Source: Pantoea sp. 1.19
GTDB lineage: Bacteria > Pseudomonadota > Gammaproteobacteria > Enterobacterales > Enterobacteriaceae
Length of the DNA: 64,000 nucleotides
Assembly (NCBI RefSeq): GCF_001922585.1
Contig: NZ_MRBS01000009.1
Coordinates: forward strand, 1 to 64,000
Direction: 5' to 3'
In this document: in pieces, positions 52,029-61,036 of the stretch
Position numbering within the stretch: position 1 is the stretch's first letter
Layout: each line of letters opens with the position of its first letter
Notes under the pieces: model-generated
What the model was told of the DNA's origin: nothing
What the model saw: only the letters and a program-made list of their open reading frames with translations
Databases searched by the model: none
Position numbers and translations under genes: made by a program

Positions 52029-52368
52029 GGGGGGTAACGGCTCCCGTCAGGGTTAATAAGCGAAAATAAGGGTTCTGAGTATACCTGCGCCACCTTTCAT
52101 GTACAGTCACCTGACCGGCTCAGGCGCAATTTCTGCCGTAAAAAACAGAAAAAAGTGATCTCATCCGGCGAGGCCTCGTTCCCGGCTGGCGCCCCGGCCC
52201 TCTGCCCGGCGGCGAAGCGACAACGCGTAGTGTAAACAAAGATTTCACCGCTCAGGATGGCAAGTTGGCGCGAAACCGCCCATTATTGTGCGTATCGCAG
52301 CGTCGTGAGCCGCAGGACGCTCCACCGACGCGCAAGCGCTCAGCAAACCGCACCAGGAGATGTCACTT
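52029..52368. other. yibN-envC intergenic gap where gpmI would be
   Basis: In E. coli gpmI (about 1.5 kb) lies between yibN and envC. Here only about 340 bp remain before a small ORF. I see no gpmI remnant, no clear terminator and no firm promoter match. An imperfect inverted repeat CTGACCGG-CTCAG lies near 52111-52123. Confidence 0.7.
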
Positions 52369-52437
52369 ATGGAAATGAAAACCCGCATAGGCTGGCTGGT
52401 AAGCGGCTGTTCATCGTGGAATAATTGCGCGCTATGA
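52369..52437 (+). CDS. Putative 22-aa small protein or leader upstream of envC
   Basis: ATG at 52369 has an AGGAG site 9 bases upstream and encodes 22 codons that begin MEMKTRIGWL and end WNNCAL, with two cysteines and two tryptophans. The TGA overlaps the envC ATG (ATGA, 52434-52437). envC itself has no good ribosome site at that ATG, so translation may be coupled. I do not recognise the peptide. It may instead be a chance ORF, and envC could start at TTG 52425. Confidence 0.45.
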   Translation: MEMKTRIGWLVSGCSSWNNCAL

Positions 52438-53717
52438 GGGATAAACCGACACTTTTTCTGCGCCGCGCCGTCCGGCTTGCCGCTCCCCGCACCGCCCAGG
52501 CGCGGCGACTCTGCGCCAGCGTGCTGTGTGCCGGATACTTGCTGCTGCCCGCGCTGTCGGCGGCCAACGACAGCCAGTCCCAGCTGAAATCGATCCAGCA
52601 AGATATCGCCGAAACGGAACAGCGGGTTAAAGCGCAGAAAGTGGCGCGCAGTAACCTGCTGGATCAGCTGCGCAGTCAGGAAAAAATCATCGCGCAGGCC
52701 GCCCGGCAGCTGCGCGATGCCCAGCAGGCCCTGGCGACGCTCAATAAAGAGATCAGCGCGCTAAATGCCTCAATCACCCGGCTGGAAAGTCAGCAAACGC
52801 ACCAGGAACAGCTGCTCTCTCAGCAGCTGGATGCCGCGTTTCGGCAGGGCCAGCATGGCAGTATGCAGCTGATATTGGGCGGAGAAGAGAGCCAGCGCAG
52901 CGAGCGCATTCTCGCCTACTTCGGCTATCTGAACGCGGCGCGACAGCAGACAATCGGCGACCTGCAACAGACTCGCCGGCAGCTGTCGGCGCAGAAAGCG
53001 GAACAGATTGAAAAACAGGCCCGCCAGCGCCAGCTGCTGGACGGACAGAAACGCCAGCAGCAGAAGCTGGAATCGGCCCGCATCGCGCGGCAGAAAACCC
53101 TCACCACGCTCGAATCCGCTCTCGAAAAAGACCAGGCCGATTTGGTGGAAATGCGCCAAAACGAAACGCGCCTGCGCGATAAAATTGCCCGCGCGGAGCA
53201 GGCCGCCCGCGCCCGCGCCGAGCGCGAAGCCGAGCAGGTTCGCCAGCGCCAGGCGCAGGAGAAAAGCAAAGGTTCAAGCTGGAAGCCCAGCGCCAGTGAG
53301 CGGTCGCTGATGGCGCGTACCGGTGGCCTGGGTCGCCCAGCCGGCCAGGATATCTGGCCGGTGCGCGGCAGCCTCGCCCACCGCTTTGGCGAAACCCTGC
53401 AGGGGGAGCTGCGCTGGAAGGGATTGGTTATCAATGCCCCGGAGGGCGCCGAGGTAAAAGCCATCGCCGATGGTCGCGTACTGATGGCCGACTGGCTACA
53501 GGGCTATGGTTTGGTCGTGGTGGTAGAGCACGGTAAAGGCGACATGAGCCTGTACGGCTACAACCAGAGCGCGCTGGTCAGCGTGGGCGCGCAGGTGCGC
53601 GCCGGCGAGCCCATTGCGCTGGTCGGTACCAGTGGCGGACGCGGCACGCCGTCGCTCTATTTTGAAATTCGCCGCCAGGGGCAGGCGGTCAATCCACTTC
53701 CATGGTTAGGACGGTAA
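52434..53717 (+). CDS. envC: Murein hydrolase activator EnvC
   Basis: Periplasmic activator of amidases AmiA and AmiB at the septum. About 427 aa (E. coli 419). A long N-terminal signal (cleavage near ALSAAN) is followed by a coiled coil (about 50-290) and a C-terminal LytM-type domain (about 310-427) ending SLYFEIRRQGQAVNPLPWLGR-like. The zinc ligands of active LytM enzymes are missing, as expected for an activator. Start at ATG 52434 is coupled to the small ORF; TTG 52425 is an alternative. Confidence 0.95.
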   Translation: MRDKPTLFLRRAVRLAAPRTAQARRLCASVLCAGYLLLPALSAANDSQSQLKSIQQDIAETEQRVKAQKVARSNLLDQLRSQEKIIAQAARQLRDAQQALATLNKEISALNASITRLESQQTHQEQLLSQQLDAAFRQGQHGSMQLILGGEESQRSERILAYFGYLNAARQQTIGDLQQTRRQLSAQKAEQIEKQARQRQLLDGQKRQQQKLESARIARQKTLTTLESALEKDQADLVEMRQNETRLRDKIARAEQAARARAEREAEQVRQRQAQEKSKGSSWKPSASERSLMARTGGLGRPAGQDIWPVRGSLAHRFGETLQGELRWKGLVINAPEGAEVKAIADGRVLMADWLQGYGLVVVVEHGKGDMSLYGYNQSALVSVGAQVRAGEPIALVGTSGGRGTPSLYFEIRRQGQAVNPLPWLGR

Positions 53718-53719
53718 GG

Positions 53720-54649
53720 GTGCAGAAAACAACGTGCGTCCGCGCACTGCTAGCGGGGCTACTGTTTAGCGGTTCGGTATGGGCCGGAAAGTTAGCGATT
53801 GTGATCGATGATTTTGGCTACCGGCCAAAAGAAGAAAACGCGGTACTGCAAATGCCGCCGGCGATTTCGGTCGCGGTACTTCCCAATGCTCCCCACGCGC
53901 GGGCGATGGCGGAAAAAGCCCATCAAAGCGGGCATGAAGTGCTGATTCACCTGCCGATGGCCCCGCTCTCCAAACAGCCGCTGGAGAAAGATACGCTGCG
54001 TCCGAACATGAGCAGTGCCGAAATCGATCGGATTGTGCGAGAGGCAGTGAACAAGGTGCCGCACGCGGTCGGACTGAACAATCACATGGGCAGCGCCATG
54101 ACCTCCAGCCTGTTCGGCATGCAAAAAGTGATGCAGTCGCTGGCCGGCTATCAGCTCTATTTTCTCGACAGCATGACCATTGGCAGCAGCCAGTCGGTCA
54201 CTGCCGCCCAGGGTACCGGAGTCACCGTGCTGAAACGCCGGGTCTTTCTCGACGACAGCCAGAATGAAGCGGAGATCCGCAAACAATTTACCCGGGCGGT
54301 GAATCTGGCGCAGCGCGACGGCTCGGCGATTGCCATCGGCCACCCGCATCCGGCGACGGTGCGCGTGCTGCAGCAGATGCTGCCGACGCTGCCCGCGGGC
54401 GTGGTGCTGGTGCGACCGAGTCAGCTGCTTAATGAGCCGGTACGGCCCGATCGCCGGCCGCCGGCGGCCACTCAATCGGCCAATCCGCCACCACGCCCGG
54501 CAGTGAAGCCCGCCGGCGCGGGGCGCCAGTGCCGATCGTCACGGCCGCTGATGCCGGTAGCGGACCGCCGCGCACTGGAAGTGCTCACTGACAGCATGCG
54601 CGACAGCCACTTTGCGCAATCGCTGCGTCAGCGTATATTTCCGCGCTGA
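53720..54649 (+). CDS. yibQ: Divergent polysaccharide deacetylase family protein YibQ
   Basis: Exported protein of unknown substrate, about 309 aa (E. coli 319). A signal peptide ends near SVWAGK, then the family core LAIVIDDFGYRPKEE, LPMAPLSKQPLEKDTLRP, NNHMGSAMT and IAIGHPHPATV. I prefer GTG 53720, 8 bases after AGGA, two bases past the envC stop; ATG 53702 inside envC has no ribosome site. The proline/arginine-rich C-terminus varies in the family. It ends 3 bp from convergent tdh. Confidence 0.92.
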   Translation: MQKTTCVRALLAGLLFSGSVWAGKLAIVIDDFGYRPKEENAVLQMPPAISVAVLPNAPHARAMAEKAHQSGHEVLIHLPMAPLSKQPLEKDTLRPNMSSAEIDRIVREAVNKVPHAVGLNNHMGSAMTSSLFGMQKVMQSLAGYQLYFLDSMTIGSSQSVTAAQGTGVTVLKRRVFLDDSQNEAEIRKQFTRAVNLAQRDGSAIAIGHPHPATVRVLQQMLPTLPAGVVLVRPSQLLNEPVRPDRRPPAATQSANPPPRPAVKPAGAGRQCRSSRPLMPVADRRALEVLTDSMRDSHFAQSLRQRIFPR

Positions 54650-54652
54650 TGC

Positions 54653-55684
54653 TTAACGCGCAGGCCAGTTGAGGATCACTTTTCCCGACTGGCCGCTGCG
54701 CATGGCATCAAATCCCTGCTGAAAATCATCGATGTCGAAGCGATGGGTAATCACCGGCGTCAAATCCAGACCGGACTGAATCAGCGCGGCCATTTTGTAC
54801 CAGGTATCAAACATCTCCCGCCCGTAGATGCCCTTAATGAATAATCCCTTAAAGATGACCTGATTCCAGTCGATGGCCATCTCCTGCGACGGAATGCCCA
54901 GCAGCGCAATTCGCCCACCGTGATTCATGGCCGCCAGCAGCGAACGGAACGCCGGCGGTGCACCGGACATCTCCAACCCAACGTCAAAGCCCTCGGTCAT
55001 GCCCAGCGCCTGCATCACGTCTTCCAGCCGCTGCTCCGCCACGTTGACCGCCCGGGTCACGCCCATCTTCCGTGCCAGATCCAGTCGGTATTCGTTCACG
55101 TCGGTGATCACCACGTGCCGTGCACCAACGTGTCGACACACCGCCGCCGCCATGATGCCGATCGGCCCGGCGCCGGTAATCAGCACATCCTCCCCCACCA
55201 GGTCGAAAGAGAGTGCGGTATGCACAGCATTTCCGAAGGGATCAAAAATCGCGGCGATGTCGTCCGGGATAGCATCCGGAATCTTGAACGCATTAAACGC
55301 CGGGATCACCAGATATTCTGCAAAACAGCCCTGACGGTTCACGCCCACGCCCTGCGAATTGCGGCACAGGTGCGTGCGGCCGGCGCGGCAGTTACGACAG
55401 TGGCCGCAAGTAATATGGCCTTCACCCGAAACGCGATCGCCAAGGCGGAAGCCGCTTACTTCCTGACCGATGCCGACCACTTCGCCCACGTATTCGTGGC
55501 CGGTTATCATCGGGACCGGCACGGTCTTTTGCGACCAGCTGTCCCAGTTATAGATGTGCACATCGGTACCGCAAATGGCGGTTTTACGCACCTTAATCAG
55601 CAAATCGTTGTGACCCGGCTCGGGAATCCCCGCTTCCGTCATCCAGATACCTTCTTCTGCGTGCAGCTTGGCTAATGCTTTCAT
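54653..55684 (-). CDS. tdh: L-threonine 3-dehydrogenase Tdh
   Basis: NAD-dependent zinc enzyme oxidising threonine to 2-amino-3-ketobutyrate. The protein is 343 aa (E. coli 341). Catalytic zinc site ICGTDVH and TGHEYVGEV, structural zinc [15 protein letters not shown], nucleotide site [13 protein letters not shown]. It follows kbl by 10 bp and acts just before Kbl in threonine breakdown. Confidence 0.98.
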   Translation of the reverse strand: MKALAKLHAEEGIWMTEAGIPEPGHNDLLIKVRKTAICGTDVHIYNWDSWSQKTVPVPMITGHEYVGEVVGIGQEVSGFRLGDRVSGEGHITCGHCRNCRAGRTHLCRNSQGVGVNRQGCFAEYLVIPAFNAFKIPDAIPDDIAAIFDPFGNAVHTALSFDLVGEDVLITGAGPIGIMAAAVCRHVGARHVVITDVNEYRLDLARKMGVTRAVNVAEQRLEDVMQALGMTEGFDVGLEMSGAPPAFRSLLAAMNHGGRIALLGIPSQEMAIDWNQVIFKGLFIKGIYGREMFDTWYKMAALIQSGLDLTPVITHRFDIDDFQQGFDAMRSGQSGKVILNWPAR

Positions 55685-55694
55685 CCTCGGTTCC

Positions 55695-56888
55695 TCAGGC
55701 GATAACGCCCAGTTGTTTTCCTATATGGGTAAAGGCGGCAACCGCCTGCTCAAGCTGTTGATGGCTGTGGCCAGCGGACATCTGCGTGCGAATGCGCGCC
55801 TGCCCTTCCGGCACCACCGGATAAAAAAAGCCGGTAACAAAAACCCCCTCTTGCTGCAGCGCGTGGGCAAAAGCCTGGGTCAGCGCGGCGTCGCCCAGCA
55901 TCACCGGGATGATGGCGTGGTCGGCACCGGCCAGGGTGAAGCCGGACTGGGTCATTGCGGCGCGAAACCACGCCGCGTTTTGCCACAGCCGCTGACGCAG
56001 GTTATCGCTCTCGTTGAGCAGATCGAGCACCCGCAGCGACGCCGCCACGATGGCGGGGGGCAGCGCATTGGAGAACAGATAAGGGCGGCTCCGCTGCCGC
56101 AGCCACGCCACCACCTCCTTTTTACCGGCGGTATAGCCACCGGATGCCCCGCCCAGCGCCTTACCCAGCGTGCCGGTAATCAGATCCACGCGCCCCATCA
56201 CGCCGCAGTGTTCATGGGTGCCCCGGCCGCCGCGCCCAACCACCCCAACCGCGTGTGAATCGTCCACCATCACCCGCGCATCATACTGCTCAGCGAGATC
56301 GCAGATGCCCTGCAGGTTGGCAATCACGCCATCCATCGAGAACACGCCGTCGGTCGCAATCATCACGTGGCGCGCTCCGGCGGCGCGCGCCTGCTGCAAA
56401 CACGCCTCCAGTTCGGTCATGTTGTTATTAGCGTAGCGGTAACGCTGCGCTTTGCTCAGTCGAATACCGTCAATGATGGAGGCGTGATTCAGGGCATCTG
56501 AAACGATCGCATCCTCTGCGCCGAGCAGGGTCTCAAACAGTCCGCCGTTGGCATCAAAGCAGGAGGAGTAGAGGATGGCATCCTCCATGCCGAGCCAGGC
56601 CGCCAGCCGCTGCTCCAGCTGCTGGTGAATGTCCTGAGTGCCGCAGATAAAGCGCGCCGAGGCCATACCAAAGCCGTAGCGGTCCATTGCGGCTTTCGCC
56701 GCCTCAATCAGCGCCGGATGGTTTGCCAGCCCGAGGTAGTTATTGGCACAAAAATTCAACACCTCTTTTCCTGCCACCGCAATGCGCGCCTGCTGCGCCG
56801 TGGCGATCGGCCGCTCTTCCTTAAAAAGCCCGGTCTGCCGCGTCGCGGCCAGCTGCGCTTGCATCTGCTGATAGAAGGTGGCTGACAT
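55695..56888 (-). CDS. kbl: 2-amino-3-ketobutyrate coenzyme A ligase Kbl
   Basis: PLP enzyme that splits 2-amino-3-ketobutyrate with CoA to glycine and acetyl-CoA. The protein is 397 aa (E. coli 398) from the ATG at 56888 (MSATFYQQ), with a GGAG site; a longer frame to 56921 is not conserved. It shows [21 protein letters not shown] and the PLP lysine [12 protein letters not shown]. First gene of kbl-tdh, divergent from rfaD; in E. coli it is under Lrp control. Confidence 0.97.
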   Translation of the reverse strand: MSATFYQQMQAQLAATRQTGLFKEERPIATAQQARIAVAGKEVLNFCANNYLGLANHPALIEAAKAAMDRYGFGMASARFICGTQDIHQQLEQRLAAWLGMEDAILYSSCFDANGGLFETLLGAEDAIVSDALNHASIIDGIRLSKAQRYRYANNNMTELEACLQQARAAGARHVMIATDGVFSMDGVIANLQGICDLAEQYDARVMVDDSHAVGVVGRGGRGTHEHCGVMGRVDLITGTLGKALGGASGGYTAGKKEVVAWLRQRSRPYLFSNALPPAIVAASLRVLDLLNESDNLRQRLWQNAAWFRAAMTQSGFTLAGADHAIIPVMLGDAALTQAFAHALQQEGVFVTGFFYPVVPEGQARIRTQMSAGHSHQQLEQAVAAFTHIGKQLGVIA

Positions 56889-57052
56889 GAATATTCTCCG
56901 TAACCGGCAATGGTTACGCACAGACTACGGAAAAGCCGGCAAAACGACGACAATTCACGGCGAAGAATGTGAGATTTGCAGCATAAATCCCGCCTTGAGG
57001 ACAGGCTGACGGGTCGTTACGGAGTCATCTGGCTGCCGACAGCGCGATCCAA

Positions 57053-57061
57053 TGGTATGAT
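57053..57061 (+). promoter_or_regulatory. Extended -10 promoter element upstream of rfaD
   Basis: TGGTATGAT at 57053-57061 fits the extended -10 pattern TG-N-TATAAT with one mismatch, 60 bp before the rfaD start. No clear -35 is seen. I do not find the sigma-32 promoter described for E. coli rfaD. Confidence 0.45.
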
Positions 57062-57120
57062 GTCAGGCATTCGTGCGTGAAACGTGCGGTTTCACCCCAG
57101 CCATTTTGAGGTAGAGGATT

Positions 57121-58053
57121 ATGATTATTGTCACGGGCGGCGCCGGCTTTATCGGTAGCAACATCATTAAAGCGTTAAACCAACAAGGCTACCGCGATAT
57201 TCTGGTGGTCGATAACCTGAAGGACGGCACCAAATTCGCTAACCTGACGGACCTTGATATTGCCGACTATATGGACAAGGAGGATTTTCTTGTCAATATC
57301 CTCGCCGACGAAGACTTTGGTGACGTAGAAGCAGTTTTCCACGAGGGTGCCTGCTCAGCCACCACCGAGTGGGATGGCAAGTACATGATGGACAATAACT
57401 TTCAATACTCAAAAGAGCTGCTGCACTACTGCCTCGAGCACCAGATTCCGTTCCTCTACGCCTCCTCCGCCGCCACCTACGGCGGCCGCGACGCTAACTT
57501 TATCGAATCACGCGAATATGAAGCGCCGCTGAACGTCTACGGCTACTCCAAAATGTTGTTCGACCACTACGTGCGTAACATCCTGCCCGACGCGCAGTCG
57601 CCGGTGTGCGGTTTCCGCTACTTTAACGTCTACGGACCGCGCGAAGGCCATAAAGGCAGTATGGCCAGCGTGGCTTTCCACCTCAACACTCAGCTGAATA
57701 ACGGTGAAAATCCCAAGCTGTTCGAGGGCAGTGACCAGTTCAAGCGCGACTTCGTCTACGTTGAAGACGTTGCCGCAGTCAACCTGTGGTTCTGGCAAAA
57801 CCGCGTCTCCGGCATTTTCAACTGCGGCAGCGGCCGCGCCGAATCCTTCCAGGCCGTGGCCGACGCGGCGCTGCACTACCATCAGAAGGGCCAGGTGGAG
57901 TACATTCCTTTTCCGGCCAAGCTGAAAGGGCGCTATCAAACCTTCACTCAGGCCGATCTGACTAACCTGCGCGCGGCCGGCTATGACAAGCCGTTTAAAA
58001 CCGTGGCCGAGGGCGTGGCGGACTATATGGCCTGGCTGAACCGCACCGCGTAA
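57121..58053 (+). CDS. rfaD: ADP-L-glycero-D-manno-heptose 6-epimerase HldD
   Basis: Last step in making the heptose donor for the LPS inner core. The protein is 310 aa, as in E. coli. NADP-binding [12 protein letters not shown], catalytic YGYSK motif ([11 protein letters not shown]), and [10 protein letters not shown] are present. It starts the rfaD-waaF-waaC unit. Confidence 0.98.
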   Translation: MIIVTGGAGFIGSNIIKALNQQGYRDILVVDNLKDGTKFANLTDLDIADYMDKEDFLVNILADEDFGDVEAVFHEGACSATTEWDGKYMMDNNFQYSKELLHYCLEHQIPFLYASSAATYGGRDANFIESREYEAPLNVYGYSKMLFDHYVRNILPDAQSPVCGFRYFNVYGPREGHKGSMASVAFHLNTQLNNGENPKLFEGSDQFKRDFVYVEDVAAVNLWFWQNRVSGIFNCGSGRAESFQAVADAALHYHQKGQVEYIPFPAKLKGRYQTFTQADLTNLRAAGYDKPFKTVAEGVADYMAWLNRTA

Positions 58054-58069
58054 GGATGCCCGCAACGCG

Positions 58070-59125
58070 ATGAAAATACTGGTGATCGGCCCATCATGGG
58101 TGGGCGACATGATGATGTCGCAGAGCCTTTATCGTACGCTGAAGCAGCGTTTTCCCGACGCGACCATTGACGTAATGGCGCCCGCGTGGTGCCGCCCGCT
58201 GCTGGCGCGAATGCCGGAGGTCAACGCCGCGCTCGCGATGCCGCTGGGTCACGGTGCGCTGGGGCTGGGCGAACGCCGGCGGCTGGGAAAAGCCCTGCGC
58301 CCGACCGGCTACGATCGCGCTTATGTGCTGCCCGGATCGTTTAAATCCGCGCTGGTGCCCTTCTTCGCCGCCGTTCCGCAGCGGATCGGCTGGCGCGGCG
58401 AAATGCGCTACGGCCTGCTCAACGATCTGCGCGTGCTGGATAAAGCCGCCTTTCCCCTGATGGTAGAGCGCTATGTCGCGCTGGCCTGGGATGCTGCCGA
58501 TATCCACAGCGCCCGCGATCTGCCGCAGCCGCTGCCGTGGCCGCGCCTGCAGGTGAGCGACGACGAGATCCGCGACGTGGCGGCGGCCTTCGCCCTGGCC
58601 GGCGATCGCCCGGCGATCGGGTTTTGCCCCGGCGCGGAGTTTGGCCCGGCTAAGCGCTGGCCACACTATCACTACGCGGCGCTGGCGCAGCGGCTAATTG
58701 CCGCCGGTCATCAGGTTTTATTGTTCGGCTCGGCAAACGATGCCGCGACCGGCGACGAGATCGTTGCCGCGCTGCCGGCGACCCTGCGCGCGCACTGCCG
58801 CAATCTGGCCGGTAAAACGCAGCTGGAGCAGGCGGTAGTCCTGCTGGCTTTCTGCGAGGCGGTTGTGAGTAACGATTCCGGCTTAATGCATATCGCCGCG
58901 GCGCTGGATAAACCGCTGGTGGCGCTTTACGGCCCGAGCAGCCCGGACTTTACTCCGCCGCTTAGCGCGCGCGCGCGGGTGATCCGGCTTATCAGCGGTT
59001 ACCACAAAATTCGCCGGGGCGAGGCGACGGAAGGCTATCATCAAAGCCTGATCGACATTCAGCCCGAGCGCGTGATGGCGGAACTGAGCGACCTGCTGAC
59101 GCCGCCGCGCCAGGAGCACGTATGA
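58070..59125 (+). CDS. waaF: LPS heptosyltransferase II WaaF
   Basis: Adds the second heptose of the inner core at the inner membrane. The protein is 351 aa (E. coli 348). GT9-family features: ILVIGPSWVGDMMMSQSL, FCPGAEFGPAKRWP, VVSNDSGLMHIAAAL and YGPSSPDFTPPLS. Its stop overlaps the waaC start by 4 bp. Confidence 0.97.
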   Translation: MKILVIGPSWVGDMMMSQSLYRTLKQRFPDATIDVMAPAWCRPLLARMPEVNAALAMPLGHGALGLGERRRLGKALRPTGYDRAYVLPGSFKSALVPFFAAVPQRIGWRGEMRYGLLNDLRVLDKAAFPLMVERYVALAWDAADIHSARDLPQPLPWPRLQVSDDEIRDVAAAFALAGDRPAIGFCPGAEFGPAKRWPHYHYAALAQRLIAAGHQVLLFGSANDAATGDEIVAALPATLRAHCRNLAGKTQLEQAVVLLAFCEAVVSNDSGLMHIAAALDKPLVALYGPSSPDFTPPLSARARVIRLISGYHKIRRGEATEGYHQSLIDIQPERVMAELSDLLTPPRQEHV

Positions 59126-60090
59126 AGGTATTGATCGTAAAAACCTCCTCAATGGGCGACGTGTTACACACGCTGCCCGCACTCACTGATGCCCTGCGCG
59201 CGCTGCCTGATATTCGCTTTGACTGGGTGGTTGAAGAGGGGTTTGCCCAGATCCCCAGTTGGCATCCGGCCGTCGAAGAGACGTTACCGGTGGCACTGCG
59301 CCGCTGGCGTAAAAACTGGTTTGGCAGCCAGACACGCGAAGAGCGCTTTCTTTTTAAGAAACAGCTGCAGGCGCGTCAATACGACCGCATCATTGATGCC
59401 CAGGGGCTGGTGAAAAGCGCCGCGCTGGTGACCCGGCTGGCCAGAGGGAACAAGCACGGCCAGGACAGCCGCAGCGCCCGCGAACCGTTCGCCAGCTGGT
59501 GGTATGACCAACGCCACGCGATCCCAAAGCAGCTGCACGCCGTTGAGCGCACGCGCTTACTGTTTGCCAAAAGTCTCGGTTATCCCCGACCGGAAACGCG
59601 CGGCGATTACGCCATTGCCGGCCACTTCCTTGCCGCACTGCCGGAGGATGCCGGGCGCTATCTGGTGTTTCTACACGCCACCACCCGGGATAACAAACAC
59701 TGGCCAGAAAGCCACTGGCGCGAGCTGATTGGCCTGCTCAGCCACAGCGGCTACCGCATCAAACTGCCGTGGGGTGCCGAGCATGAGCACCAGCGCGCGC
59801 GGCGCCTTGCCGAGGGCTTCAGCCACGTGGAGGTGCTGCCGAAACTCAGCCTGGAGCAGGTTGCGCGGGAGCTTGCCGGCGCCCGGCTCGTGGTGTCGGT
59901 GGATACCGGCCTGAGCCATTTGACCGCCGCGCTGGATCGCCCCAACATCACGCTCTACGGGCCCACCGATCCGGGCCTGATTGGCGGCTATGGCGATAAT
60001 CAGGTGGCGCTGCGCCCGCCTCAGGGCAATGCCATGAGTGATATCACCGCCTCAACCGTATTCAGCACGCTGTCCGTTCAGCTGTCGTAA
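59122..60090 (+). CDS. waaC: LPS heptosyltransferase I WaaC
   Basis: Adds the first heptose to Kdo2-lipid A. The protein is 322 aa (E. coli about 319). It shows VLIVKTSSMGDVLHTLPALTDA, IDAQGLVKSAALV, the catalytic DYAIAG..., LHATTRDNKHWPESHW and VVSVDTGLSHLTAALDRP. It starts within the waaF end (ATGA overlap). Confidence 0.97.
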   Translation: MKVLIVKTSSMGDVLHTLPALTDALRALPDIRFDWVVEEGFAQIPSWHPAVEETLPVALRRWRKNWFGSQTREERFLFKKQLQARQYDRIIDAQGLVKSAALVTRLARGNKHGQDSRSAREPFASWWYDQRHAIPKQLHAVERTRLLFAKSLGYPRPETRGDYAIAGHFLAALPEDAGRYLVFLHATTRDNKHWPESHWRELIGLLSHSGYRIKLPWGAEHEHQRARRLAEGFSHVEVLPKLSLEQVARELAGARLVVSVDTGLSHLTAALDRPNITLYGPTDPGLIGGYGDNQVALRPPQGNAMSDITASTVFSTLSVQLS

Positions 60091-60105
60091 CGCCCCGGAG
60101 TCATT

Positions 60106-61026
60106 ATGGATGCCTGTCCGTTATTAAGCGTGGTTATCACCGCCCACAACAGCGAGCGCTGGCTGCAAGCCACGCTGGATTCGATCATCAATGCCCTCAC
60201 CCCGGCAGACCTGGAACAGTGCGAATTCATCATTACCGATGACGCCTCGGCGGACGGTACGCCGGCGATCATCGCCGCCTTCACCGCACGCTACCGGCAC
60301 GCTTTCGCCTGGCAAACCCAGTTTAAGAACATCGGCAAAGTGCGTAATTTTGCCGTCGCCCGGTGCCGGGGGCAGTATATTTTGATGATTGACGGCGATG
60401 ATCGTCTGATTGCCGCCGGCCTGAGCCAAAAACTGGCGCACCTGCGCACCCATGCGCCGGATATTTACATCAACCGCCTGATTGAGATCCCGGAAGATGC
60501 CCCGGAACCGGTCGTCACCTTGCAGCCGGTGGTGACGCTGGACCGCGATGAAGCGATCACACGCTTTCTGCTGCATCGGGACTATCAGGGGCACGTCATT
60601 GGCCAGTTCTTTCGTCGCGACATGTTACGGCGGGTCGCTTTTCCGGACTACGTCTGCTACGAAGATGCCTGGGTTTTTCCTCAGGTGCTGATGCACAGCG
60701 AAAAGATTATCTTCTCTTCGCAGGGATTTTACCTTTACCTGAAGCGCACTGGCAGCCTCTCCGTCAGCCTGTCGGCCGACAAAATCCACTGTCTCTATGC
60801 CACGCTGGAAAACCTCGATGCCTGCCTGCCCGACAAATTCAAAAATTTAATCCACTGCCACTGGATTGATTTTGCGCATCGCCACTACGGCGAGCTGGCT
60901 GAGCCGCTGAAAGATCTCACCCGCCGCCGCCTGGGCGAAATCGACGCCTGGCGCTTTTACCGCGATAGCAACGTTCGCCTGAGTCAGAAACGAAAATTTT
61001 ATCAGGTGAAAAAAAAGGCGCGCTAA
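60106..61026 (+). CDS. Family 2 glycosyltransferase (LPS core region)
   Basis: Cytoplasmic GT-A transferase, 306 aa, with no membrane helix. N-terminal LSVVITAHNSERWLQ and ITDDASADGT bind the nucleotide sugar; LMIDGDD is the DXD-type metal motif; CYEDAWVFPQ holds the likely catalytic base. It follows waaC by 15 bp, so it probably adds a sugar to the core, but acceptor and donor cannot be read from sequence. Its stop codon lies in the loop of a terminator. Confidence 0.88.
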   Translation: MDACPLLSVVITAHNSERWLQATLDSIINALTPADLEQCEFIITDDASADGTPAIIAAFTARYRHAFAWQTQFKNIGKVRNFAVARCRGQYILMIDGDDRLIAAGLSQKLAHLRTHAPDIYINRLIEIPEDAPEPVVTLQPVVTLDRDEAITRFLLHRDYQGHVIGQFFRRDMLRRVAFPDYVCYEDAWVFPQVLMHSEKIIFSSQGFYLYLKRTGSLSVSLSADKIHCLYATLENLDACLPDKFKNLIHCHWIDFAHRHYGELAEPLKDLTRRRLGEIDAWRFYRDSNVRLSQKRKFYQVKKKAR

Positions 61027-61036
61027 GCGCCTTTTT
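61012..61036. terminator. Bidirectional terminator at the glycosyltransferase/waaL junction
   Basis: AAAAAGGCGC (61012-61021) pairs with GCGCCTTTTT (61027-61036). The glycosyltransferase TAA (61024-61026) is in the loop and the waaL stop (61035-61037) overlaps the right arm. Confidence 0.88.

Noticed and set aside
52245-52601. 118-codon minus-strand frame over the yibN-envC gap
   Set aside because: Extends into the conserved envC N-terminus and resembles no known protein; not a gpmI remnant.
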